50,038 nucleotides of DNA from Desulfovibrionaceae bacterium (GTDB lineage Bacteria; Desulfobacterota; Desulfovibrionia; Desulfovibrionales; Desulfovibrionaceae). The notes under the pieces were generated by a model. It worked only from the letters and a program-made list of their open reading frames with translations, was not told the origin of the DNA and did no database searches. Made by a program: the position numbers and the translations under genes. This document shows, piece after piece, positions 7,272-16,204 of the stretch. The stretch lies in NCBI GenBank assembly GCA_017454105.1, contig JAFTDR010000078.1, positions 1 through 50,038 of the forward strand, in the 5' to 3' direction. Within the stretch, counting starts at the first letter, position 1. Every line of letters starts with the position of its first letter.

Positions 7272-7851
7272 CAAAAAACTCTATGAGAATCGATTATTCT
7301 GCCTGCACCGGCACAAAGCGGCGGGCCTTCGGCACCACAAATCGCAAAAGCCAAGGTCGCATGGCCTCACGCTTGACTCTGAGTTGAGGCGAAAAAAAAT
7401 GGTTCTTCGTTGGGTTTCGTGGGTGACTCGACTGCGCGCAGTAAGGTTCTTTGGTGGTCACCCGTTCTCACTGAGTAACCTCCCTTCCGCCTGTGCCGCA
7501 AACGACGGGTCTTGGCGCGCCTTCGGAGTCGTTTCATGGTGAGATCTGCTTCACGCTTTCCGCTTCCAAGGGAGCCAGCATCGCCCCGAAGGACTAAAGC
7601 CTTTTGACCTTCGCAGAGGCGGACAGTCAAGGGCGCGTGAGCTTCAAAGCGGCCCCTTGGCGAACGCCGCTGCAAGGTGGAAAAAGGCGTTCGATGCGGC
7701 GCAGGGAAGCTTCCTTGGTGAAGTAAAGCAGGTTTTTCAAGTGAAGCACCGAGGCGCAACAAAGGTGAGATGCCCAAGATGGAGCGGAGCCGACGGAGAA
7801 TGTCGCTGCCTGCCCTTAGCTTGCTTACCCACGAAACCTATCGAAGATCCA
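7272..7851. other. region between the two tRNA-Met genes, no gene seen
   Basis: Frames of up to 136 aa are open on both strands (minus 7367-7777, plus 7231-7542), but they are Arg/Ser/Pro-rich, mutually overlapping and without family resemblance. I see no supported gene. The stretch lies inside what may be a tandem duplication of the tRNA gene. Confidence 0.35.
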
Positions 7852-7890
7852 AAAAAATAAACGGACTCCCTTCCGACAAAGGAATCCGTT
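7852..7890 (-). terminator. terminator of second tRNA-Met
   Basis: On the minus strand AACGGA...TCCGTT arms (7890-7885 and 7865-7860) with an inner imperfect stem are followed by TATTTTTTT. It lies 9 bases beyond the tRNA. Confidence 0.65.
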
Positions 7891-7899
7891 CATGCACTA

Positions 7900-7976
7900 T
7901 GGTAGCAAGGGGGGGACTTGAACCCTCGACCTTACGGGTATGAACCGTGCGCTCTAACCAACTGAGCTACCTTGCC
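7900..7976 (-). tRNA. tRNA-Met (CAT), copy 2
   Basis: Identical over all 77 bases to the copy at 7159-7235, including the T-stem mismatch and encoded CCA. It sits 73 bases downstream of livF in the same direction, so it could also be reached by read-through from the liv operon; a TATACA element lies just upstream. Confidence 0.9.
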
Positions 7977-8049
7977 GTCAAAGAATGTATACAAAAGCGC
8001 CTGCCTTGGCAAGGCTTTTTTTTCACTTTTCTAAAAAAAATGCGCCATC

Positions 8050-8760
8050 CTATCCACCGAGATACGCTTCGCGGACACTTGGATTCGCAAGCAGTTTCTC
8101 TGCGCTGTCCTCAAGGACCACCCGGCCGGTCTCAAGCACATAGCCACGTGTCGCAAGCTTGAGCGCGGCATTGGCATTCTGCTCAACAAGCAGCACCGTG
8201 ACGCCCTGCTCATTGATTTTCTTGATCGTCGCAAAAATCGACTGCACAAGCAATGGCGCAAGTCCTAAAGACGGCTCATCAAGAAGAAGCAGTCTCGGAC
8301 GAGCCATAAGAGCCCTTCCGATAGCCAGCATCTGCTGCTCACCGCCCGAAAGCGTTCCGGCTAGCTGATTTCTCCGCTCGTGGAGGCGGGGAAAGAGTTC
8401 AAAAATCTTCTCCAGCCTTTGGACGCTCTTTTTCTCGTCCTGAACGCGGTAGGCGCCAAGCTTCAGATTATCCAGAACTGAAATCGTCGAAAAGACCCGC
8501 CGCCCTTCTGGTGACTGAGCAATTCCAAGCCCGACAATCTCGTGGCTCGGCTTCTTGGTCAGCTCGATTCCGTCAAAACAGATGGAGCCTTTGCGCGGCG
8601 AAATAAGCCCGCTTATCGTAAGGAGGGTAGTACTCTTGCCTGCGCCATTCGAGCCCAGGATTGTGACAATTTCCCCCTCGTTCACCGCAAGCGAAATGCC
8701 GTGGAGAACCTCAACGTTTCCGTAGCAAACCGAAAGATTGGATAAGGTAAGCAAGGCCAT
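8050..8760 (-). CDS. livF: branched-chain amino-acid ABC ATPase LivF
   Basis: This 236-aa cytoplasmic ATPase powers the Liv transporter with LivG. Walker A GSNGAGKSTT, signature LSGGEQQM and Walker B LLLLDEPSLGLAP are intact, and the length is normal for LivF. I start at the ATG at 8760 (MALLTLSNLSVCYG); upstream GTG codons at 8766/8769 are in frame but overlap livG further. It is the last gene of livK-livH-livM-livG-livF, with its start overlapping the livG stop region, which indicates translational coupling. Substrates of the family are Leu/Ile/Val or other amino acids and amides; the exact substrate is not readable. Confidence 0.93.
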   Translation of the reverse strand: MALLTLSNLSVCYGNVEVLHGISLAVNEGEIVTILGSNGAGKSTTLLTISGLISPRKGSICFDGIELTKKPSHEIVGLGIAQSPEGRRVFSTISVLDNLKLGAYRVQDEKKSVQRLEKIFELFPRLHERRNQLAGTLSGGEQQMLAIGRALMARPRLLLLDEPSLGLAPLLVQSIFATIKKINEQGVTVLLVEQNANAALKLATRGYVLETGRVVLEDSAEKLLANPSVREAYLGG

Positions 8761-8762
8761 AA

Positions 8763-9533
8763 TCACCACGCTCGAGTTTCGGTGCCGAGATACGCTTCAA
8801 TGACAGATGGATTCGAACGCACTTCTGCCGGCGTCCCCTCGGCGATCTTCGAACCGTGTTCCAAAACGATAAGTTTGTCGCAAATGCGCATCACAAGCCG
8901 CATATCATGCTCGATAAGCAAAACCGTAACGCCGCGGTCCCGTATGGCCTGGATTGTTGTGACAAGAGAACTTGTCTCCTGTTCATTCATGCCGCCCGCA
9001 GGCTCGTCCAGAATCAAAAGCTTCGGATCCGTCGCAAGCGCCCGCGCGATCTCAAGCAGACGCTGATTGCCATAGGAAAGACTTCCTGCCGGATCCTGCC
9101 AGTGATGGGCAAGTCCGACAAAGGCCAGTTCCTTAAGAGAGCGCGTTACAGCGGCATCTTCCTCCCGCCTCTGTCTTGGCGTATGAAAAAGGCAGGAAAG
9201 CATGCCTGCTTTCATACGGCAATGGCGGCCTGCGAGAACGTTTTCCAAACTCGGCAGATCAGAAAAAAGACGGATACTCTGAAAGGTCCGGGCAATGCCC
9301 ATTTCAACAATTTTGTGCGGCGCTTTTCCCCTAATCTCCATGCCGTCAAAGTGTATGCTGCCCTGCTCTGGAGTATAGTTGCCTGTTATGCAGTTAAACA
9401 CCGTCGTCTTGCCGGCGCCGTTGGGACCAATCAGCCCCACGACGCTGTCGCTCTCAACGGAAAAAGTCAGATCATCGACGGCGACCAGGCCCCCGAAAAC
9501 CTTACTCATATGCTGTACTGAAAGAAGTGTCAT
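8763..9533 (-). CDS. livG: branched-chain amino-acid ABC ATPase LivG
   Basis: This is the second ATPase of the Liv importer (256 aa). Walker A GPNGAGKTTVFN, signature LSYGNQRLLEIARAL and Walker B LLILDEPAGGMN are present, together with the C-terminal extension typical of LivG. The start at 9533 (MTLLSVQHMSKVFGG) is chosen over a longer frame because it gives the family N-terminus and makes an ATGA overlap with the livM stop. It acts as a heterodimer with LivF on the inner face of the membrane. Confidence 0.93.
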   Translation of the reverse strand: MTLLSVQHMSKVFGGLVAVDDLTFSVESDSVVGLIGPNGAGKTTVFNCITGNYTPEQGSIHFDGMEIRGKAPHKIVEMGIARTFQSIRLFSDLPSLENVLAGRHCRMKAGMLSCLFHTPRQRREEDAAVTRSLKELAFVGLAHHWQDPAGSLSYGNQRLLEIARALATDPKLLILDEPAGGMNEQETSSLVTTIQAIRDRGVTVLLIEHDMRLVMRICDKLIVLEHGSKIAEGTPAEVRSNPSVIEAYLGTETRAW

Positions 9534-10564
9534 GCGCTCTCCGCAGATTTTTTGGCAATCTGAAGTTTCTCCGGCACAGTGTACAGACGCGGAAGAACAG
9601 GAAGAAGACCCTGCGGACGCCAGATCATCATCAACATCATGGCAAGACCAAAGAGAAGCATACGGAAGTCGTTGAATTCCCGGAAAATCTCGGGAAGACC
9701 TATAAAAATAAAGGCACTCACAAGGACACCGAGCTGACTGCCCCCGCCAAGAATCACAACGGCAAACAATATGCACGATTCCATAAAACTGAATGACTCA
9801 GGAGCTATTGTCGTCATCTTCGCCGCGAACAGAGACCCTGTCATCCCAGCCCAAAACGCGCCGAGGACAAAAGCCAACAGCTTGTAGCGGGCGACATCAA
9901 TACCGCAGCCCTCAGCCGCAACATCGTCTGTCTTAATGTAGTTGAGAGCGCGGCCAAAACGCGATCGGCGCATCATGTAAAAGAGAAGATAGCTTACACC
10001 GACCAGGCCCCAGACCAGATAGTAGAAATGAATGGGGCGAACAATACGAAAACCGAAGAATACAGGGCGTGAAATGCCGAAAATGCCGTTTGATCCGCCG
10101 GTCAGCCCAAAAATATCATTCAGGAGCGCTATGCGCACAATCTCAACAATGCCTATCGTCACAATCAGGAGATAGTCTCCCCGAAGATGGATGATCGGCC
10201 GGGCAACAATCGCTGCGAAAAAAGCGGCGAAACAGCCGGCCAGGGGCATGGTCCAGAAAATCGGCCAGTGGTAGACGGTATTTAAAATGGCTGTTGTGTA
10301 GGCCCCAATGGCACAGAAGGCCATATGCCCCATATTGAAGATACCCGCCTGCCCCAGAATGACATTCAAGGATAAGGAAAGGAGCGTGTAAAAGCCGATA
10401 TTGACCCCGACATCTATCCAGTACGGGGAACCAATTGCGGGCACAAGAGAAAAAATAAGGATAAGGATCGCGTAGAAAAACATTCGTTTTCCCGCGCCTG
10501 CCGTACAGCGCGCAAGGAAGCCCTGCGATTTCTGCGAACTTTTCTGCGAATAGGTTTGCGACAT
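9530..10564 (-). CDS. livM: branched-chain amino-acid ABC permease LivM
   Basis: A 344-aa integral membrane protein with multiple hydrophobic helices and the LivM hallmark SLSLNVILGQAGIFNMGHMAF near residues 63-83, which forms part of the translocation path with LivH. The N-terminal 25 residues are Ser/Gln/Lys-rich and cytoplasmic. It is followed by LivG with an ATGA overlap. All features fit a functional permease. Confidence 0.92.
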   Translation of the reverse strand: MSQTYSQKSSQKSQGFLARCTAGAGKRMFFYAILILIFSLVPAIGSPYWIDVGVNIGFYTLLSLSLNVILGQAGIFNMGHMAFCAIGAYTTAILNTVYHWPIFWTMPLAGCFAAFFAAIVARPIIHLRGDYLLIVTIGIVEIVRIALLNDIFGLTGGSNGIFGISRPVFFGFRIVRPIHFYYLVWGLVGVSYLLFYMMRRSRFGRALNYIKTDDVAAEGCGIDVARYKLLAFVLGAFWAGMTGSLFAAKMTTIAPESFSFMESCILFAVVILGGGSQLGVLVSAFIFIGLPEIFREFNDFRMLLFGLAMMLMMIWRPQGLLPVLPRLYTVPEKLQIAKKSAESA

Positions 10565-10582
10565 AACAAAGCACTGCTGTCC

Positions 10583-11488
10583 TTACAGCTTATCGGCTGT
10601 CCGTTCTCCCAAAAGACCGGTTGGCCGGAAGATCAGGATGATAATCAAAACAAAGAAGGCAATGGCGTCCTTCCAGGCCATCGAGATATAGCCTGCGGCG
10701 AGAGCCTCGATAACGCCCAGAAGAAAGCCTCCCAGCATGGCCCCAGGAATATTGCCTATCCCACCGAGAATGGCGGCGATAAAGGCCTTCATACCGTAGC
10801 CCCAACCCATGGTAAAATCGATTTGGCCGTAGTACAGACCGACCATAAGACCGGCAATGCCACCAAGTCCAGGACCAATCAGGAAGACGAGGGAAATAAT
10901 GCGATCCACGTTTATCCCGACAAGACGCGCCGCCCCCTGATCCAGAGCGACTGCCCGAATGGCCGTGCCTGTCCTGGTCTTCTGGATAAAGGCCCAAAGA
11001 CAGCACATAAGCAGAACGCTCGCCGCAATGATGAGTACGCGGACAAGAGGAATATCGAGTCCTAAGAGGGAAACAGTTGTGCTTGGCCTTAAGAAATCGG
11101 GAAAAACATACACTCTTGGCTCATAAATGAGCATGATGGCGTTCTGAAAAAAAATAGACGCGCCAAGAGCCGAAACAACAGCCGAAAGACGGCTTGCGTT
11201 TCGCAATGGCCGGTACGCCGCGCGCTCAAGCAGATAGCCTATAAGGGCGACAAGCAGACCAACCATGACGAAGACAAGAAGAACAGCCATGGCAAGAGGC
11301 AGATGGCCTGCTATTTGACAGCTGACCAGAAGTGTCAGCCCAAGATAGGCGCCGATTGTAAACAGATCGCCGTGGGCAAAGTTTATCAGCTTGAGTACGC
11401 CATACACCATGGTATAGCCCAGGGCAACGAGAGCGTAAATGCCACCCACGGCCAATCCGTTCAATAGCTGCTGAAGAAATTGTTCCAT
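10583..11488 (-). CDS. livH: branched-chain amino-acid ABC permease LivH
   Basis: A 301-aa membrane permease with the LivH signature ALVALGYTMVYGVLKLINFA and several membrane-spanning helices. The ATG at 11488 (MEQFLQQLLNG) is preferred because GGGAG lies upstream at the usual distance; an in-frame GTG four codons upstream would place that site inside the gene. It pairs with LivM. A hairpin in the 110-base gap after livK may lower its expression relative to the binding protein. Confidence 0.92.
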   Translation of the reverse strand: MEQFLQQLLNGLAVGGIYALVALGYTMVYGVLKLINFAHGDLFTIGAYLGLTLLVSCQIAGHLPLAMAVLLVFVMVGLLVALIGYLLERAAYRPLRNASRLSAVVSALGASIFFQNAIMLIYEPRVYVFPDFLRPSTTVSLLGLDIPLVRVLIIAASVLLMCCLWAFIQKTRTGTAIRAVALDQGAARLVGINVDRIISLVFLIGPGLGGIAGLMVGLYYGQIDFTMGWGYGMKAFIAAILGGIGNIPGAMLGGFLLGVIEALAAGYISMAWKDAIAFFVLIIILIFRPTGLLGERTADKL

Positions 11489-11522
11489 AGTGGCTCCCAC
11501 GCTCTCCTTATCGCATTTTTAA

Positions 11523-11546
11523 CCCGCATGCGAAATCGCATGCGGG
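11523..11546 (-). terminator. intercistronic hairpin between livK and livH
   Basis: CCCGCATGCGA and TCGCATGCGGG (11523-11533 and 11536-11546) form an 11-bp stem. On the minus strand it is followed by TTAAAAATG rather than a T-run, so it looks more like an RNA-stabilising or attenuating hairpin than a full terminator. Such structures often follow the binding-protein gene of ABC operons and raise its relative abundance. Confidence 0.55.
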
Positions 11547-11598
11547 CCAAGAGAAAAAACAACAATACTGTGATTACGCAAGGATTGCAAATCGCCAG

Positions 11599-12714
11599 TT
11601 ATTTAGACTCAGCTTGCAGGACAAAGCGTCCAGAAGCGTCAACCTTATAGGTCCGGTAAAAACGGCCGATGCGATCGCCTTTTCCATCAAAACCAAGCCT
11701 GCCGGAAAAACCCTGCAGATTGGTCATCTTGTGCAGGTAGGCTGCAATATCCTCTGGGCTTGTCTTGCCTTGCATAAAGGCGTCTTCAAGAACTCTGTAG
11801 GCATCCCCTGCGAGAACAGCCCACACAGAAACAGGCAGACTCTTGTATTTCGCCTGATAGGCCTCAAGAAAATCATGGGCTTCCTTGGTGTCGAGATCCT
11901 GGGGAAGGGGCGGGCTTATGAAGAAATAGCCTTCAGCTGCGGCATTGCCCGCAATCTTCACAAGATCCTGATGATTGGCCGCATCGCCCCCCATCATGGG
12001 CACAGCCCAGCCCAATTCCTTCTTCTGCCTAAGCAGCATGCCTGTTTCAGGATAGTAGCCGGTAAAGAAGACAAGATCTGGATTTGCGGACTTAAGCTTC
12101 GTTATAATCGCATTGTAGTCACGCTCGCCGGGGGTAAGCGCATCAAAGAAAATGACAGAAACCTTGGCTTTTGCCAATTCCGCTTTCGTCTCTTGAGCGA
12201 GTCCTTTGGCGTACGACGAATTGTCGTGCAAAAGAGCAACCTTCGTAAAACCGCCCTTGACTATACGCGCAGCGGCAGCCCGACCTTGGGCGTCATCGCG
12301 CGGACAGGTGCGGAAAAAGAGGGGAAGTCCCTTTTCCGTGAGGCGCACGCTCGTCGAGCCAGTCCCAATCTGGACAATGCCGGCTTCGTCAAGAATATTC
12401 TGACTTGCCTCAGTCACTGCTGAGCCGTAGGTGCCGATAACAGCGCAAACGCCGGCAGAGGCCAACTTCTGCGCGGCAAGCGCAGCTGTTCTCGGATCCC
12501 CGCCGTCATCCTCGATAATCAGCCGTATTGTATTCCCTCTCACGCCCCCTTGCGCGTTGCGGCTCTCGACAAGAAGAGAGACAATATTTTTCATGTCCTG
12601 CCCTTCAGAGGCCCATTTGCCGGTCAGAGGGCACATGAGGCCCACCTTGATTTCACCGGCAAAGACAAGGGATGGAAAAAGAAGAAGACAGAGCAGCATA
12701 AAAATTTTTTTCAT
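11599..12714 (-). CDS. livK: periplasmic branched-chain amino-acid binding protein
   Basis: This 371-aa periplasmic solute-binding protein captures the ligand for LivHMGF. It has a Sec signal peptide (MKKIFMLLCLLLFPSLVFA, cleavage before GEIKVG) without a lipobox, then the type I periplasmic-binding fold of the leucine-binding family (IKVGLMCPLTGKWASEG; SSYAKGLAQ; FFTGYYPETG). The ribosome-binding site CAGGAGGA lies 6 bases upstream. It is the first gene of the operon and is separated from the permease genes by a hairpin. Confidence 0.93.
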   Translation of the reverse strand: MKKIFMLLCLLLFPSLVFAGEIKVGLMCPLTGKWASEGQDMKNIVSLLVESRNAQGGVRGNTIRLIIEDDGGDPRTAALAAQKLASAGVCAVIGTYGSAVTEASQNILDEAGIVQIGTGSTSVRLTEKGLPLFFRTCPRDDAQGRAAAARIVKGGFTKVALLHDNSSYAKGLAQETKAELAKAKVSVIFFDALTPGERDYNAIITKLKSANPDLVFFTGYYPETGMLLRQKKELGWAVPMMGGDAANHQDLVKIAGNAAAEGYFFISPPLPQDLDTKEAHDFLEAYQAKYKSLPVSVWAVLAGDAYRVLEDAFMQGKTSPEDIAAYLHKMTNLQGFSGRLGFDGKGDRIGRFYRTYKVDASGRFVLQAESK

Positions 12715-12898
12715 ACATCCTCCTGTTTTCAGTTGACATTTTTCTGGGAACCGCTATGATGCCTTTAACGATTCGCCATTTGCCTTAGCGTTGTACCTTG
12801 TAGGACAAGTCATACGCGAGCTAGGGTAAGAATACGCAACTCGTTATCCCTCTGTAAAGAGCAAGATGACAATTCTTAAAAAAAAAATAAAAAAAGCG

Positions 12899-12927
12899 TT
12901 GACAAGGCACACGCCTTTTTGTATAGT
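12899..12927 (+). promoter_or_regulatory. sigma-70 promoter of tRNA-Lys
   Basis: TTGACA (12899-12904), a 17-base spacer and TATAGT (12922-12927) lie 12 bases before the tRNA. An A-run just upstream (12879-12894) could act as an UP element. Confidence 0.8.
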
Positions 12928-12939
12928 GAATTTGCGTTT

Positions 12940-13015
<76 letters not shown>

Positions 13016-13073
13016 AAATTTTTCTGGTTGCTCATTCAGAAAGTCTTACTGCGCATTGTCGCAGCATGTTGTG

Positions 13074-13098
13074 AAAAGCCCTTTCGAGGGCTTTTTTT
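13074..13098 (+). terminator. terminator of tRNA-Lys
   Basis: GCCCT-TTCG-AGGGC (13078-13091) with flanking A/T pairs, followed by seven T. The TTCG loop is a stable tetraloop. Confidence 0.85.
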
Positions 13099-13385
13099 GT
13101 TTTAGGCCGCACCCTGCCTTGCAGAGCATCGAGACACCCAACCGTCCGATCGCAGTATGCGCCAAAAGCGATCACACGACAAAAAGCAAGCCGTGACTTT
13201 TGAGGAACGGTTTCACGCCACAAGCTACCAGCGCATCAGTCATTGCCGACCTGTTTTTTTCTGTGTATCATGGACACTTTGCTTCTTTTTCGTTGATATG
13301 CTACAGTGCGCGAAATCTGATCCTCTTAGTATCAATTAATAAAAATTTAATGGAGCCCCAAAAACCACCGAAAAGGAAGCGTACT

Positions 13386-15137
13386 ATGTGGAAAAATTTA
13401 AACATCGGTAAGAAGATCTTTCTGGTCATGGCAATAATCACATTAGTGATTATCGTGCAGACAATCTTCTCGACAATCGGTGTCTATGAACTCGAATCTG
13501 AAATGGAGCAGCTGAAAAATGCGCGCATTGTCGGCCGCGACATGCTGCGCAAGGAGATAGATCACTTAAACTGGATGATTCAGCTTGAGCGCTTTGCCGG
13601 AATCCCAGAGTCAAAATATATTGACGCCCAAAAAGACGACCACGCCTGCGGGTTCGGCAAAGTCCTCTACGGTTCTGAACGGCAAGAGATAGAGAGAATG
13701 TATCCTGAGCTGATAGGCAAGTTCAGAGAGGTTGAAATTCCTCATGCGCGTCTGCACGCAACAGCAGACAAGATGGAGAAAGCCCGCCAGGCAGGGAACG
13801 AAAAAGAAGTACGCGCTATCCTCGCCCAGGAATCCCAGAAATACATGCAGGACACCCAAGCCAAGCTCGGTGAAATTATTGGCATACTCGACGCCAAAGC
13901 GAATACCCAAAACCAACGCTTCTTGGATCAGGCAAAAAGTGTCCGCACCAATCTTTATCTGGCCTTTGGCATCGGCTTAGTTGTCGCCACAGCTCTGGGC
14001 ATTCTTATCGCCCGCGGTGTCGCCTACCCGATCCGCATGCTTTCCAATTACACGGATGAGATTGTCCGCGGCGACTTCAATGCCACACCGAATATCGATC
14101 AGAACGATGAAATCGGCGCCGTGACCAAGAGCGTCCAGGCGATGGTTGACAAAATCAAGCAAGCCATGAACGACGCCGAAGAAAAAACAAAGCATGCCGA
14201 GGAAGCGGCGGCCCAGGCGCGCATCGCAACGGAAAAAGCCGAAGAAGCGACCCGCTTAGCCAATCTCGCAAAAAGCGAAGGCATGCACACGGCTGCAGGC
14301 CAGCTTGCAACATATATTGAAGTCATTTCCGCTGCCGCAAGCGAACTTTCGGCACAGATTGAAGAAAGCGAACGCATAGCGAGCGACTCCTCGCAGCGCC
14401 TTGGCGAAGCGGCAACAGCCATGAACGAGATGAACGCAACCGTGCAGGAAGTTGCTAGGAACGCTTCCTCAGCCTCTGGCGTCTCAACTCAGACCCGCGC
14501 GAATGCTGAAGAGGGACAGAAGATCTTAACCAATGCGATGACAAGTATTTACCAGGCGAAGAAAGTTTCCATGGAACTTAAGGAGGATATGAGTACCCTC
14601 TACAAGCATACGCAAAACATCAGCCAGATCATGGCTGTCATTTCCGATATCGCCGATCAGACCAACCTCCTTGCATTAAACGCAGCCATTGAGGCCGCGC
14701 GCGCAGGTGAAGCGGGACGAGGCTTCGCCGTTGTTGCTGATGAGGTCAGAAAACTTGCTGAAAAGACAATGGCCTCGACAAACGACGTCTCAAGTGCCAT
14801 CACAGCTATCCAGACAAGCGCCCAGCAAAGTGTTGGCCGCATGGAGGAAGCCTTAAGCGAAGTTGAAAAAGCGACAGCGAGCGCAACAGAATCCGGCGAG
14901 GCCCTCAAGAAGATTGTCCTCAATGTTGAAGAGACAGCCGACCAGGTTCAGGCTATCGCAACAGCAAGCGAGGAGCAGTCCGCAGCAAGTGAAGAGATTA
15001 CCCGCTCCATTGCCAATGTGAACGATATGTCAGCCCAAACAACCTCGTCCATGGCAGAAGCGGCAAAGGCAGTCTCTGATCTTGCCGTACAGGCTGAAAA
15101 TTTGACAAATCTTGTCAAAAAGATGCAGCAGGAGTAA
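13386..15137 (+). CDS. methyl-accepting chemotaxis protein, periplasmic CZB-like sensor
   Basis: This 583-aa chemoreceptor controls the CheA kinase. TM1 (about residues 10-32) and TM2 (about 195-215) flank a periplasmic domain with [19 protein letters not shown] and HARLHATA. This pattern of conserved His and Cys-x-FG resembles the chemoreceptor zinc-binding (CZB) fold, so a metal or redox-type cue is plausible. A HAMP segment and a long coiled coil follow, with the signalling tip [20 protein letters not shown] that contacts CheA/CheW. There is no C-terminal CheR-tethering pentapeptide. The start at 13386 ([13 protein letters not shown]) is preferred over an upstream frame start at 13200 because it gives a normal N-terminus and has AAGGA upstream. 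It is transcribed alone. Confidence 0.93.
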   Translation: MWKNLNIGKKIFLVMAIITLVIIVQTIFSTIGVYELESEMEQLKNARIVGRDMLRKEIDHLNWMIQLERFAGIPESKYIDAQKDDHACGFGKVLYGSERQEIERMYPELIGKFREVEIPHARLHATADKMEKARQAGNEKEVRAILAQESQKYMQDTQAKLGEIIGILDAKANTQNQRFLDQAKSVRTNLYLAFGIGLVVATALGILIARGVAYPIRMLSNYTDEIVRGDFNATPNIDQNDEIGAVTKSVQAMVDKIKQAMNDAEEKTKHAEEAAAQARIATEKAEEATRLANLAKSEGMHTAAGQLATYIEVISAAASELSAQIEESERIASDSSQRLGEAATAMNEMNATVQEVARNASSASGVSTQTRANAEEGQKILTNAMTSIYQAKKVSMELKEDMSTLYKHTQNISQIMAVISDIADQTNLLALNAAIEAARAGEAGRGFAVVADEVRKLAEKTMASTNDVSSAITAIQTSAQQSVGRMEEALSEVEKATASATESGEALKKIVLNVEETADQVQAIATASEEQSAASEEITRSIANVNDMSAQTTSSMAEAAKAVSDLAVQAENLTNLVKKMQQE

Positions 15138-15145
15138 TCCTAAAG

Positions 15146-15180
15146 AAAAAGCCACCCCAAGATTCGGGGTGGCTTTTTTT
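15146..15180 (+). terminator. terminator after the chemoreceptor gene
   Basis: GCCACCCC (15151-15158) pairs with GGGGTGGC (15166-15173), extended by A/T pairs, followed by a T-run. Confidence 0.9.
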
Positions 15181-15298
15181 GTGTGCCAAGCTTGAGACAA
15201 ATCATGGCACATCTTGTACGAGGCATCCGGCCCGACGTACACCCAAGGCAGGCCAAGGGCAAAATGGCAGTAAGCGGTCGTTTTAACCCACTCGATTT

Positions 15299-15327
15299 AA
15301 AGCTCCTGTTTTGATAGGGGCTTTTTT
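15299..15327 (+). terminator. second hairpin terminator
   Basis: AAAGCTCCT (15299-15307) pairs with AGGGGCTTT (15316-15324, one G-T pair) followed by T residues. No gene is seen between this and the previous terminator, so it either backs up the first or ends a short unannotated transcript. Confidence 0.6.
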
Positions 15328-15383
15328 CTCACAGAAGATACATGTTCGTACGTGTGAGCAACCGACCGCCATAGGCTCTTTAC

Positions 15384-15409
15384 GCCCTCCTTCCCTGGAG
15401 GGCTTTTTA
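15384..15409 (+). terminator. third hairpin terminator
   Basis: GCCCTCC (15384-15390) pairs with GGAGGGC (15397-15403), followed by TTTTT. This is the third terminator-like hairpin in 260 bases; the short gaps between them may hold small RNAs. Confidence 0.65.
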
Positions 15410-15458
15410 TACACGGTGGCTGGGCCTCGTCCTGCCAGAGGTCTGGGCGGGGGCGACA

Positions 15459-15487
15459 TTGCGGGCAAATTGCCCAACGGCTACAAT
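15459..15487 (+). promoter_or_regulatory. vapD promoter with palindromic operator
   Basis: TTGCGG (15459-15464), 17 bases, then TACAAT (15482-15487) form a sigma-70 promoter 35 bases before vapD. The spacer contains the perfect palindrome GGGCAAATTGCCC (15463-15475). A site there would block RNA polymerase, as expected for a repressed or autoregulated toxin gene. The regulator is unknown. Confidence 0.6.
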
Positions 15488-15522
15488 TGTGACGCCCCAT
15501 AAACCCTATCAAAGGAGGCCCA

Positions 15523-15810
15523 ATGTCGTATGCAATAGCCTTCGATATGGATACGTCGCAACTCCAACAGATGTATCCAGACCCGCAAGCATGGCAAAAC
15601 GTATATTCGGACATAAAAAGAGTGCTGCAAGCCCAAGGATTCGATTGGCAACAAGGGAGCGTTTATTTCGGCTAAGATACAATCAACGCCGTTACATGTG
15701 TCATCGCTGCACAAAAACTAAGCAAAGAACTGTCGTGGTTTAAAGCTTGTGTGCGCGATATCCGTATGCTTCGAATCGAGGAGATAAACGACCTTGTGCC
15801 AGCGTTGTAA
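15523..15810 (+). pseudogene. vapD: vapD with premature stop
   Basis: The frame reads as a complete 95-codon VapD, a small Cas2-like endoribonuclease toxin (start MSYAIAFDMDTSQLQQMYPD, with the catalytic-type Asp in the first beta strand). A TAA at codon 51 (15673-15675) replaces what is usually an Asp in VYFGDDT. The same frame then continues undamaged (DTINAVTCVIAAQKLSKELS through RMLRIEEINDLVPAL) to a natural TAA at 15808. The ribosome-binding site AAAGGAGG, promoter and terminator are intact, so the lesion looks recent. The first 50 residues alone should not fold as the dimeric enzyme. No antitoxin gene is evident beside it. Confidence 0.85.
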
Positions 15811-15822
15811 GACATTGTACTT

Positions 15823-15849
15823 GCCCCCGCTTTGTCGGGGGCTTTTTAT
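15823..15849 (+). terminator. terminator of vapD
   Basis: GCCCCCG (15823-15829) pairs with CGGGGGC (15836-15842), followed by TTTTTATTT. Confidence 0.85.
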
Positions 15850-16204
15850 TTGCCCGCCCGTTGTGGGCGAGCAGCCACTTCATTCTACCCAATGAAAGCC
15901 AAAAAAATGAAGAAGGAACCTTTCACAAATGCCCTCGCGAACTGCAAGACGCGCGCGGCTCGTACACACCACTCTCTACGCTTCGACTGCTCTACGACGC
16001 AGGATTTCCCCAACCATCGTTATACACACAGACGGTGTTGAAGCTCAAATCCTCGCGATACAGAGCATATTGGCGTATGTCAGATGAGCGACGTACGAAG
16101 AGGATGCGAAGAGTCCAGTAGTATGCCAATCCAGGCGAGAATTGTTTGGCCGCGCAAATGGATTTTGCCGATTCACGCGGCCGGTACAATGAGGGCGTCC
16201 AATA
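15850..16204. other. 355-bp region without a supported gene
   Basis: Short frames are open on both strands (for example a plus frame from 15891 and a minus frame 16045-16344), none with family resemblance or a clear start signal. I see no RNA gene or repeat in it. Confidence 0.35.

Noticed and set aside
7367-7777. 136-aa minus-strand frame between the tRNA-Met genes
   Set aside because: Arg-rich composition, no homology I can name, and other frames are equally open in the same segment.
7159-7976. tRNA pair as att sites of an integrated island
   Set aside because: The whole tRNA is duplicated with its terminator and no integrase or phage gene lies between, so I list it only as a duplication.
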